A DNA stretch of 5,364 bases from Acidocella sp. (GTDB taxonomy: Bacteria; Pseudomonadota; Alphaproteobacteria; Acetobacterales; Acetobacteraceae): assembly GCA_028687415.1 (NCBI GenBank), contig JAQUAC010000178.1, forward strand, positions 1 through 5,364, in the 5' to 3' direction. Position numbers and translations under genes: made by a program. Below the pieces are notes generated by a model. It was not told the origin of the DNA. It searched no databases and saw only the letters and a program-made list of their open reading frames with translations. Below are positions 1-5,364 of this stretch, piece by piece (positions within the stretch are counted from its first letter, which is position 1; each line of letters begins with the position of its first letter).

Positions 1-1339
1 CATCGGCCAGCTCTGTCTCGCTGGCGGAGGGGCGGGCGAAACGGATGTTCTCCTCGATCGTGCCAGCGAAGATCACTGGCTTCTGGCCGATCCAGCCCAG
101 CATGTTGATGCGCGCCGCCGGCACCAGTGCCTCAAGCTCGGCGCCATTGATGGTGATGCGCCCGGCCTGGGGCGCCAGAAAGCCGAGGATGAGGTCCATG
201 ATCGTGGATTTGCCCATGCCGGAGGCCCCGGTGAGCAGCAAAATCTCGCCGCGCCCGATATTGAATGAGAGGTTCTCCAGCACCGGGGCACGGTCCTCCC
301 CCCAGGCGAAACTCACATGTTCGAAGGCCAAAGTCACGCCATGCGCGGCAACCGAGCGTATCTCCGCCGCTGGCACGGTGGGCGGCGCTTCCGGCAGGCC
401 GGCGAACTCGTCGGCCACCGCCTCCACCGCCATGCGGTCCGCATACACGGCGGAAAAACCGCGTAGAGGGGCAAAGAACTCCGGCACCAGCAACACCATG
501 AACAACGCCACCGGGGCCAGCGCGGTGTGGCCGTGCAGCACTGGCGCGAAGCGCAGCACGATGATGATCAGCGCCGCCGCCGCCGCGAGGTCCAGGGACG
601 TGGATGAGAGAAACGCCACGCGCAGCACGCGCATGGTGCGCACTCGCAATTCCTTGGCCGCCGCCGCCAAAGCCCGGGTCTCGTCCGCCGCCCGCCCGGC
701 CAGCACAATGGTGGAGATGCCACGAATACGGTCGAGGAAGCGAATTTGTAGGCGCGTCATGGCGACAAACTGCTTCTTCGCCGCGACACCCGCGCCAATA
801 CCCGCCACCGCCATGGCGAACGGCACGAACAGCCCGGCGAGCAGCAGCACAAGGCCGCTGCGCCAATCCATGAACAGAGCCACCACCCCCACCAGGGCCG
901 GCCCAATCACGGCCAGCGCCGTGGCGGGCACCCAGCGAGAATGGAACCCGTCCATCGCCTCCACCCGGTCCACCGCCGTTACGGCTAAATCTCCGGAATG
1001 TGTCCCGCGCAAGCCAACCGGACCCAGCGCCATCAGAACGCTCAGCACATTGCCGCGCAACCGCCGCCGCGCCGCCGCCCCCAGTTCGAAATTCCTCCGC
1101 TCCGCCTGCATCTGCACATAGGCCCGGGCAAAAGCGGCCAGCGCGAATCCAGCCCCGTAAAGCAGCGCCCACGCCCCGCCCGCCGCCAGATGGAGCACCC
1201 CGGCCAGCAACAACGCCGCGCAGCCCGCCTGTGCAATGCCCAGCGCCACCTGCACAGCTCCCAGTGCTATGGAAATCCTGGCGGCGCGGAACCCGAGTTT
1301 CTGTTCAGCCTTTACCCAAGGTTTAGCCTTTGCACTCAT
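1..1339 (-). CDS. cydD: Thiol reductant ABC exporter subunit CydD (N-terminal 446 codons, cut by the left window edge)
   Basis: CydD pairs with CydC in an inner-membrane ABC exporter that moves glutathione/cysteine to the periplasm and is needed to assemble cytochrome bd oxidase. The visible part is the N-terminal type-1 exporter membrane domain (about residues 20-310) and the first half of the nucleotide-binding domain. CydD-like stretches are MDGFHSRWVPA (129-139), FLDRIRGISTIVLAGRA (201-217) and VPEFFAPLRGF (285-295), a pattern typical of CydD rather than generic exporters. Walker A is GASGMGKST (371-379), with Met where Ala or Ser is usual; the Q-loop is IGQKPVIF (417-424). The signature motif, Walker B and H-loop lie beyond the window; family members are about 550-590 residues. 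ATG at 1339 is the first start after an in-frame TAG at 1349-1351; no clear Shine-Dalgarno precedes it. cydC probably follows outside the window. It is divergent from panC. Confidence 0.93.
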   Translation of the reverse strand, partial: MSAKAKPWVKAEQKLGFRAARISIALGAVQVALGIAQAGCAALLLAGVLHLAAGGAWALLYGAGFALAAFARAYVQMQAERRNFELGAAARRRLRGNVLSVLMALGPVGLRGTHSGDLAVTAVDRVEAMDGFHSRWVPATALAVIGPALVGVVALFMDWRSGLVLLLAGLFVPFAMAVAGIGAGVAAKKQFVAMTRLQIRFLDRIRGISTIVLAGRAADETRALAAAAKELRVRTMRVLRVAFLSSTSLDLAAAAALIIIVLRFAPVLHGHTALAPVALFMVLLVPEFFAPLRGFSAVYADRMAVEAVADEFAGLPEAPPTVPAAEIRSVAAHGVTLAFEHVSFAWGEDRAPVLENLSFNIGRGEILLLTGASGMGKSTIMDLILGFLAPQAGRITINGAELEALVPAARINMLGWIGQKPVIFAGTIEENIRFARPSASETELAD

Positions 1340-1415
1340 ACGGGCAATCTAACCATGTCTAGGCAGCTTGCCCAGGGCTGGACGAGCATGACAAAATGGT
1401 CAACACCGGGCGCAA
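1340..1415. promoter_or_regulatory. Divergent cydD/panC intergenic region
   Basis: This 76-bp gap must hold the promoters for cydD (leftward) and panC (rightward), because each is the first gene visible on its strand. On the plus strand, TTGCCC (1368-1373) and CAAAAT (1392-1397), spaced 18 bp, are a weak -35/-10 candidate for panC that would leave a leader of only about 11 nt. On the minus strand, TTGACC (1403-1398) resembles a -35 but has no good -10 partner; TAGATT just before the cydD ATG is another weak -10. No operator-like inverted repeat of note is visible. The existence of promoters here is inferred from gene arrangement; the exact boxes are uncertain. Confidence 0.35.
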
Positions 1416-2240
1416 ATGATTATTGCCAGGACACCTGAGGAACTCCGCGCCGCGCGCGATGCGCTCGGCCCCGTCAGCTTCGTGCCCACCATGGGCGCGC
1501 TGCATGCCGGGCATATCGCCCTAATCGAAGCCGCGAAGGCCGCCGGGCTGCCCGTCGCCGCCAGCATCTTCGTCAACCCCACGCAGTTCGGGCCGAAGGA
1601 GGATTTCGCCCGCTACCCGCGTGATGAGGCCGGGGACATCGACCAGCTGGAAAAAGCTGGCTGCGCCTTGGTCTGGCTACCCAGCGCCGATATTATGTAT
1701 CCGCCGAAAAGCGCCACCAGCATCATGCTGCTGGGGCCCGCATTGCATTGGGAGGGAACAGCCCGCCCGGGACATTTCTCCGGTGTGGCCACCGTTGTGG
1801 CCAAACTCTTCAGCCAAGTCCGCCCCGCCACCGCCTATTTCGGCGAGAAGGACTGGCAGCAGGTGCAGGTCGTCTCCCGCATGGTGGCGGATTTGTGCTT
1901 ACCCGTGGAAATCGTGCCTGTGCCCACGGTACGCGAGGTGGACGGCCTCGCCCTCTCCTCGCGCAACCGTTATCTCTCGCCGCCTGAGCGCAAGGCCGCG
2001 CCGCGTCTCTACACGGCACTCACCCGTGCGGCGCAGGATATTCTCGCTGGTAAGGAAGTCGCCGCGACACTGCACCATGCGCGGCAGGAACTCGCCTTGG
2101 CCGGTATGGTCCCGGATTATGTCGCCCTCGTGCATGCCAATACGCTGGAACCAATCTCCGGCCTCGTTCGTCCGGCGCGGCTCATTGCCGCCGCCAAGCT
2201 CGGCAATGTGCGCTTGCTGGATAACGTGGCCGTAGGCTGA
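1416..2240 (+). CDS. panC: Pantothenate synthetase (pantoate--beta-alanine ligase)
   Basis: PanC condenses (R)-pantoate with beta-alanine, using ATP through a pantoyl-adenylate intermediate, to make pantothenate (vitamin B5), the precursor of coenzyme A; it is cytosolic. The 274 residues match the usual family length. Its motifs are all present in order: PTMGALHAGH (24-33, the HIGH-like ATP site), NPTQF (54-58), GTARPGHFSGV (114-124, pantoate and ATP contacts), YFGEKDWQQ (141-149) and REVDGLALSSRN (173-184, containing the KMSKS-equivalent Ser-Ser-Arg-Asn). ATG 1416 is the first in-frame start after a TGA at 1389-1391; the Shine-Dalgarno is poor. panB, its common neighbour, is not adjacent. 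The gene stands alone on the plus strand, divergent from cydD and convergent with the ABC permease, so it is probably monocistronic. It looks intact. Confidence 0.97.
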   Translation: MIIARTPEELRAARDALGPVSFVPTMGALHAGHIALIEAAKAAGLPVAASIFVNPTQFGPKEDFARYPRDEAGDIDQLEKAGCALVWLPSADIMYPPKSATSIMLLGPALHWEGTARPGHFSGVATVVAKLFSQVRPATAYFGEKDWQQVQVVSRMVADLCLPVEIVPVPTVREVDGLALSSRNRYLSPPERKAAPRLYTALTRAAQDILAGKEVAATLHHARQELALAGMVPDYVALVHANTLEPISGLVRPARLIAAAKLGNVRLLDNVAVG

Positions 2241-2242
2241 GC

Positions 2243-3673
2243 CTATCCCAGCCAAGCCCAGGGTTGGGGGGCCGCAAGCAGCCAGATAGCCAGCGCCCAG
2301 GCCGTGCTGACAGCAATACCAAGGATTAGGCCGAGCAGCGTGCCGGTCTGGGATTTGCCGAACGCCGCGCGCATGAGCGGGATGGGAAAGCGCAGGCCCA
2401 AGCAGAGATTACAGAGCAGCACACCGCTTAAGCCCAACAGCAGTGGTGGCAACAGCTCCGGCACGCGGGCGAATACCGCCAGTAGCGGCAAAGCCAGAAT
2501 AATCAGAGCCGCGTAACCGGACGCGGCGATGCTGGCCCTGCGCGGCAGCGCGGCAGGCACAGGGGCGCTGGCGATGAGCATCGGCACGCTCTCGCTGCCC
2601 GCCAGCACGGAGATGAAAAACAGTGCCAGCTGCCCAGCCAAGAAGACAAGCAGTGGCGCGGCAACCACCAGCCCCCCAACGGTATGAAATTTTCCGGACA
2701 GGATCATCAGCACCGGCACCAAGGTGAGCGAGCGGTAGACCACCTGCGTGACAACACCGGGGAAGCGCGCAAGCAACCGCAGATCCTTGGCGAAAAGCGC
2801 CGCGAAGGCGCTCTTCCGGAATGTCGCCCCCTGCGCGGCAGCGCGGCCGGCCGGGCGGAAGGCGGCTGCGGTGATGGTGCCTCGAGCAAAGGGCACGGCC
2901 AAAAACACCCATACGACCGCGAACCCCACCAGACAGAAAGCAAGGCTGGCGGCCAGCGCCGCCCCCTGCCCAAGTAGCCCGCGCGCAAAGAGAAACGCCA
3001 GCCCGCCCCCATTCGGCCCCGGCAGCATGGCGGCCCAGAACGCCGCCAAACGCTGCGGGACAACGAAATGCGGCGCCTGCCCGAGCACGAAAATTCCGAC
3101 CCCCACGGCCAGCGCCAGCGTATGCCCAACGCGCCGCGCCGCCTGCGGCCCGATACGCCCGAGCAGCAGCACCACCAGCGCGAAGGCCAAAGCCGCCACC
3201 AGCAGCGCCTCGGCCACAAGCATGGGGTAAATACTCAACGCCCAATATTGCCCGAACGCGGCGAGTGCGTTGGCCAGCACGCCGCCGAGTAACAACCAGG
3301 GGGCAGCGATACTGAAGGCCACACCCAGCATGCGTACCGCCAACACCCGCCCCGGCGGAATTGGTGAGGCGAGCAGGAAATCGGCATCGCCCCGGCCGTA
3401 GATGACATCGATGCTGGAGGTCATCGCACGTGAGAACATCAACGCAAAAAGAAAGACGAGATTGATATTCGCTGCCAGCAGCATCTCTTCGGCGGGTATG
3501 GGGTGCTTCACCATCAGCGCCCCCAGCGCCAGCGCCACACCTTGAAACAATACCCCCACAACCAGAGCCGGCAGCAACACGTATTTATGCGTGCGCACCA
3601 GAATCGAGCCGCGCCAGAGCACGCGCAGCTCGTGCCGCAGCAGCCATAAAAACCCCGGTGGCGACAGCATCAT
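2243..3673 (-). CDS. ABC-2-type exporter permease, substrate unknown
   Basis: A 476-residue polytopic membrane protein with about 10-12 predicted hydrophobic segments (for example near 33-53, 115-140, 147-171, 184-199, 234-261, 331-358, 386-422 and 444-466) and no signal peptide. It is the membrane partner of the ATPase immediately upstream: its ATG (3673-3671) overlaps that gene's TGA by 4 bp (ATGA), and no Shine-Dalgarno is seen, so translation is probably coupled. A second ATG follows directly (Met-Met). The segment DADFLLASPIPPGRVL (96-111) resembles the conserved cytoplasmic loop of bacterial ABC-2 permeases of the kind paired with drug- or peptide-export ATPases. Two halves look related: LRHELRVLWR (12-21) against FAKDLRLLAR (294-303), and FLLASPIP (99-106) against LIASAPVP (366-373). 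Substrate cannot be read from sequence; export of a toxic compound, lipid or peptide is possible. It ends 2 bp from the panC stop. Confidence 0.85.
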   Translation of the reverse strand: MMLSPPGFLWLLRHELRVLWRGSILVRTHKYVLLPALVVGVLFQGVALALGALMVKHPIPAEEMLLAANINLVFLFALMFSRAMTSSIDVIYGRGDADFLLASPIPPGRVLAVRMLGVAFSIAAPWLLLGGVLANALAAFGQYWALSIYPMLVAEALLVAALAFALVVLLLGRIGPQAARRVGHTLALAVGVGIFVLGQAPHFVVPQRLAAFWAAMLPGPNGGGLAFLFARGLLGQGAALAASLAFCLVGFAVVWVFLAVPFARGTITAAAFRPAGRAAAQGATFRKSAFAALFAKDLRLLARFPGVVTQVVYRSLTLVPVLMILSGKFHTVGGLVVAAPLLVFLAGQLALFFISVLAGSESVPMLIASAPVPAALPRRASIAASGYAALIILALPLLAVFARVPELLPPLLLGLSGVLLCNLCLGLRFPIPLMRAAFGKSQTGTLLGLILGIAVSTAWALAIWLLAAPQPWAWLG

Positions 3674-4425
3674 GCGGTGGTGAGGTGGAGGAACACATCC
3701 TCCAACGTGCCCCCGGTAAGCCCGGCCAGGGCCCGCAAAGCGGGCAGATCACCCTCCGCCAGCAACGCCCCGCCCGAGAGAATGCCGATGCGCGTGGCCA
3801 GCCGCTCCGCCACCTCCAAAATATGGGTGGTGAGGATGATCGCCGCCCCGGCATCCGCATGGCGGCTCAGGATGGTTTTCACCAGCTTGGCCGAGGCGGC
3901 GTCCAACCCGGTGAAGGGCTCGTCCAGCAGCAGTAATTGCGGGTCGTGAATAAGCGCACCCGCCAGCACGGTCTTCTGCTTCATGCCGCGCGAGAAGCCC
4001 TCGCAGCGCTCGTTGCGGTACGGCCAGAGGCCCAGCGTTTCCAGCAGCTCCTCGGCGCGGGTTTTGGCCAGCGTGCTGTCCACCCGCCACAGCCCGGCGA
4101 TGAATGCCAGATATTCCAGCGGGCTTAAGCGGTCATAGAGCAACGGCTCGTCAGGCAGCCAAGCCATGATGGCTTTCGCCCCCAGCGGGTCGGCCAGCAC
4201 ATCCCGCCCGAATACCTTTATACTGCCCGCATCCGGGCGCATCAGCCCGGCGATCATGCGTAATGTCGTGGTTTTGCCAACCCCGTTGGGGCCCAGCAGG
4301 GCGTAGAACTCGCCGGGGTGGATGGTCAGATCAAGCCCCTCCACCACCTTGCGGCCGAAGGATTTGCTCAGTCCCCGCACCTCCAGCGCCATCGCTTCCG
4401 GCGCGCTGTTCAGCTCCCCCCGCAT
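3670..4425 (-). CDS. ABC transporter ATP-binding protein of the exporter
   Basis: A stand-alone 251-residue nucleotide-binding subunit that powers the downstream permease at the cytoplasmic face of the membrane. Seen in order: Walker A GPNGVGKT (45-52); a Q-loop region AWLPDEPLLYDRLS (88-101) with Asp at the usual Gln position; signature FSRGMKQK (144-151), a variant of LSGGQ; Walker B LLLLDEP (164-170); D-loop GLD (173-175); H-switch TTH with His201. The SRGMKQ signature and LPDEP segment are characteristic of the drug/peptide-export ABC-2 ATPases of the BcrA/EcsA kind. All catalytic elements are present, so it should be active. The start is uncertain: ATG 4425 is the longest, but Met12 (ATG 4392) lies exactly at the usual domain start and follows a GGAAG very close by. 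The pairing with the permease is firm from the 4-bp overlap; the substrate is unknown. Confidence 0.92.
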   Translation of the reverse strand: MRGELNSAPEAMALEVRGLSKSFGRKVVEGLDLTIHPGEFYALLGPNGVGKTTTLRMIAGLMRPDAGSIKVFGRDVLADPLGAKAIMAWLPDEPLLYDRLSPLEYLAFIAGLWRVDSTLAKTRAEELLETLGLWPYRNERCEGFSRGMKQKTVLAGALIHDPQLLLLDEPFTGLDAASAKLVKTILSRHADAGAAIILTTHILEVAERLATRIGILSGGALLAEGDLPALRALAGLTGGTLEDVFLHLTTA

Positions 4426-4491
4426 TAATCAATCCGTCAGAAGTTGGTAATGAAAATGCTAGGAGCGAGGGCTACATAAAGCAAGGTGGGG
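4426..4491. other. Intergenic gap between the HxlR regulator and the exporter operon
   Basis: Sixty-six bases, AT-richer than the genes around it, separate the regulator stop from the ATPase start on the same strand. On the minus strand, TTGCTT (4484-4479) and TAGCAT (4461-4456) are 17 bp apart and could be a weak promoter for the exporter, but the match is poor. A short GGTTA/TAACC inverted repeat (4490-4494 and 4502-4506) straddles the regulator stop codon. No strong hairpin followed by a T-run is present, so read-through from the regulator into the exporter is plausible. Confidence 0.4.
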
Positions 4492-4896
4492 TTAGCCCGC
4501 GTAACCGCTCCACTCATCCTCTGCATCGAATTTTTCCCGCGCGGCGCGGATGGCGATGAAATTCTCCGCCGCCCAGCCCAGCAGCCCGCCAAGCGGACCG
4601 AGCACGGTTTCCCCCAGCGGCGAGAGCGCATAGGCGACACTCGGCGGCTTGGTGGAATATACCCGGCGCGTCGCCAGCCCGTCACGCTCCAGCCCACGCA
4701 AGGTCTGCGTCAGCATGCGCTTGGAGATGTCTGGGACCATACGGTGCAACTCGCTGAACCGGCGCGGACCTTCCGCCATGGCGGCGAGCAGCAGCACCGT
4801 CCATTTGTCGCCAATGCGGTCCAACACGTTGCGGGCCGGACAAGACTCCGCGTCAGCCCCCGGCTGTATCAAGGCCCTGAACTGTCCAGCATCCAT
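4492..4896 (-). CDS. HxlR-family (DUF24) winged-helix transcriptional regulator
   Basis: A small DNA-binding regulator that acts as a dimer; HxlR-family members often respond to electrophiles, quinones or oxidants. With the start chosen here it has 134 residues, normal for the family. The core CPARNVLDRIGDKWTVLLL (19-37) carries the family's conserved N-terminal Cys and the Gly-Asp-Lys-Trp signature; RFSELHRMVPDISKRMLTQT (46-65) is the helix-turn-helix; GLATRRVY with YALSPLGETV is the beta-wing and following helix. Cys19 is the only cysteine. The frame stays open upstream to a TTG at 4971 and an ATG at 4947, but ATG 4896 is preferred: it has a GGTGGAG upstream and the homologous region begins soon after it, whereas the extra 25 residues look like non-coding AT-rich DNA. 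It lies 66 bp upstream of the exporter genes on the same strand, so it probably regulates them and itself. Repressor or activator cannot be told. Confidence 0.9.
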   Translation of the reverse strand: MDAGQFRALIQPGADAESCPARNVLDRIGDKWTVLLLAAMAEGPRRFSELHRMVPDISKRMLTQTLRGLERDGLATRRVYSTKPPSVAYALSPLGETVLGPLGGLLGWAAENFIAIRAAREKFDAEDEWSGYAG

Positions 4897-4907
4897 GGTT
4901 ACTTTAT

Positions 4908-4914
4908 CTCCACC
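4908..4914 (-). promoter_or_regulatory. Candidate ribosome binding site for the HxlR regulator
   Basis: On the minus strand GGTGGAG lies 11 nt upstream of ATG 4896. The spacing is rather long but it is the best Shine-Dalgarno match before any of the three possible starts (4971 TTG, 4947 ATG, 4896 ATG), and so supports the shortest form of the protein. Confidence 0.4.
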
Positions 4915-4962
4915 AGCATACAGTAATGCACCATACACGGCATCCATAACCACGACTACTAA

Positions 4963-4997
4963 TTGATACAAGGTCTCTTATGAAGACCTTGTATCAA
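4963..4997. promoter_or_regulatory. Perfect 14-bp inverted repeat, candidate operator upstream of the HxlR gene
   Basis: The arms TTGATACAAGGTCT (4963-4976) and AGACCTTGTATCAA (4984-4997) are perfectly complementary and separated by 7 bp (CTTATGA). The arm centres are 21 bp apart, about two helical turns, as expected for a dimeric regulator binding one face of DNA. The repeat begins 67 bp upstream of the preferred HxlR start and ends 8 bp past the guaB stop. A minus-strand TTGTAT inside the left arm (4971-4966) is 17 bp from TATGGA (4948-4943), a weak promoter candidate that the operator would overlap. HxlR proteins are known to bind such inverted repeats next to their own genes. The alternative is an RNA hairpin at the end of guaB, but no T-run follows on the minus strand. 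The symmetry is seen directly; the operator role is inferred. Confidence 0.6.
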
Positions 4998-5005
4998 AAG
5001 ACGGC

Positions 5006-5364
5006 TTAACCTTCCTGACGGTAGTTTGGCGCTTCGCGGGTGATCGCCACGTCATGCACATGGCTCTCGCGCAGGCCAGCGCCGGTGATACGGCGGAACT
5101 TCGCCTGGGTTTGCAGCGTCGCGATATCCGGCGCACCGGTATAGCCCATGCCGGCGCGCAGGCCACCAACAAGCTGGTGGACCACGGCGGCCATCGGGCC
5201 TTTATAACCCACCCGGCCCTCGATGCCTTCCGGCACCAGCTTCAGCGAATCCTTGATCTCCTGCTGGAAATACCGGTCAGCCGAGCCGCGTGCCATGGCG
5301 CCGAGGCTGCCCATGCCGCGATAAGACTTATAAGAGCGGCCCTGGTACAGGAACACCTCGCCCG
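5006..5364 (-). CDS. guaB: Inosine-5'-monophosphate dehydrogenase, C-terminal 118 residues (cut by the right window edge)
   Basis: IMP dehydrogenase oxidises IMP to XMP with NAD+, the committed step of GMP synthesis in the cytosol. The visible fragment begins GEVFLYQGRSYKSYRGMGS, where the YRGMGS flap carries the catalytic Arg and Tyr that activate water for hydrolysis of the covalent intermediate. It continues with GSADRYFQ, LVPEGIEGRVGYKG and GGLRAGMGYTG, and ends with GAGLRESHVHDVAITREAPNY, whose Glu-Ser-His segment corresponds to the potassium site contributed by a neighbouring subunit in the tetramer. These blocks match the C-terminus of bacterial GuaB very closely. The stop is TAA at 5008-5006. 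The N-terminal part, including the catalytic Cys loop and any CBS domains, lies outside the window. The HxlR gene is next on the same strand, about 110 bp downstream, and is unlikely to be functionally linked. Confidence 0.97.
   Translation of the reverse strand, partial: GEVFLYQGRSYKSYRGMGSLGAMARGSADRYFQQEIKDSLKLVPEGIEGRVGYKGPMAAVVHQLVGGLRAGMGYTGAPDIATLQTQAKFRRITGAGLRESHVHDVAITREAPNYRQEG

Noticed and set aside
45..1121. A 358-codon plus-strand open frame opposite cydD
   Set aside because: It is antisense to a well-supported CydD, is full of low-complexity Ala, Ser, Thr and Arg, and has no recognisable domain; long antisense frames are expected at this GC content.
132..1172. A 346-codon minus-strand frame overlapping cydD in another register
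   Set aside because: Its product is Gly/Ala/Arg-rich with no motifs, while the adjacent register gives all CydD motifs without interruption. There is no sign of a frameshift in cydD.
2409..3245. A 278-codon minus-strand frame inside the permease gene
   Set aside because: Out-of-register shadow of the membrane protein; composition is Arg/Gly/Ala-rich and lacks hydrophobic helices or motifs.
4456..4484. Promoter for the exporter operon (TTGCTT, 17 bp, TAGCAT)
   Set aside because: Only 3 and 4 of 6 consensus matches; such pairs occur by chance in AT-rich gaps, so it is not listed as a separate feature.
4486..4926. A 146-codon plus-strand open frame opposite the HxlR gene
   Set aside because: Antisense to a recognisable HxlR protein, with no domain and no start signal of note.
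4972..4987. GGTCTC and GAAGAC type IIS restriction sites side by side, suggesting an engineered junction
   Set aside because: Both arise from the natural inverted repeat and its spacer; flanking genes are continuous and there is no vector-like sequence.
4963..4997. Rho-independent terminator for guaB
   Set aside because: The stem is perfect but only moderately GC-rich, and the minus-strand sequence after it is TTAGTAGTC, not a T-run. A termination role is possible but less likely than an operator.
1..5364. tRNA, rRNA, riboswitch, CRISPR, insertion-sequence or phage features
   Set aside because: No cloverleaf, spaced direct repeats, transposase motifs or conserved RNA elements were found on reading both strands; nearly all sequence is accounted for by the six genes.

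Overview
The window is high-GC bacterial chromosome, densely packed with ordinary-looking genes. Protein sequences and codon use suggest an alphaproteobacterium, possibly Acetobacteraceae; that placement is an impression from the IMP dehydrogenase and PanC sequences, not a search result. I see no RNA gene, insertion sequence, CRISPR array or phage gene.

Layout, left to right. (1) Positions 1-1339, minus strand: the N-terminal 446 codons of cydD, half of the CydDC thiol exporter needed to assemble cytochrome bd oxidase; the gene runs off the left edge. (2) 1340-1415: a 76-bp divergent intergenic gap. (3) 1416-2240, plus strand: panC, pantothenate synthetase, complete and alone on its strand. 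(4) 2243-4425, minus strand: a two-gene ABC exporter operon. The ATPase (3670-4425) comes first and the 476-residue permease (2243-3673) follows with an ATGA overlap. The permease converges on panC, leaving 2 bp between the stop codons. (5) 4492-4896, minus strand: an HxlR-type winged-helix regulator lying 66 bp upstream of the exporter and probably controlling it. (6) 4897-5005: an AT-richer gap holding a perfect 14-bp inverted repeat, the best candidate operator. (7) 5006-5364, minus strand: the C-terminal 118 residues of guaB (IMP dehydrogenase), which enters from the right edge.

Functionally there are three core-metabolism genes (guaB for GMP synthesis, panC for coenzyme A, cydD for respiration) and one accessory-looking module made of the HxlR regulator, ABC ATPase and ABC permease. 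That module, with the palindrome in front of it, is the only part that could be a distinct regulated system. The parts belong to known families, so I do not claim a new class of system. The most useful leads are the operator-like repeat, the unknown substrate of the exporter, and the internal duplication visible in the permease.
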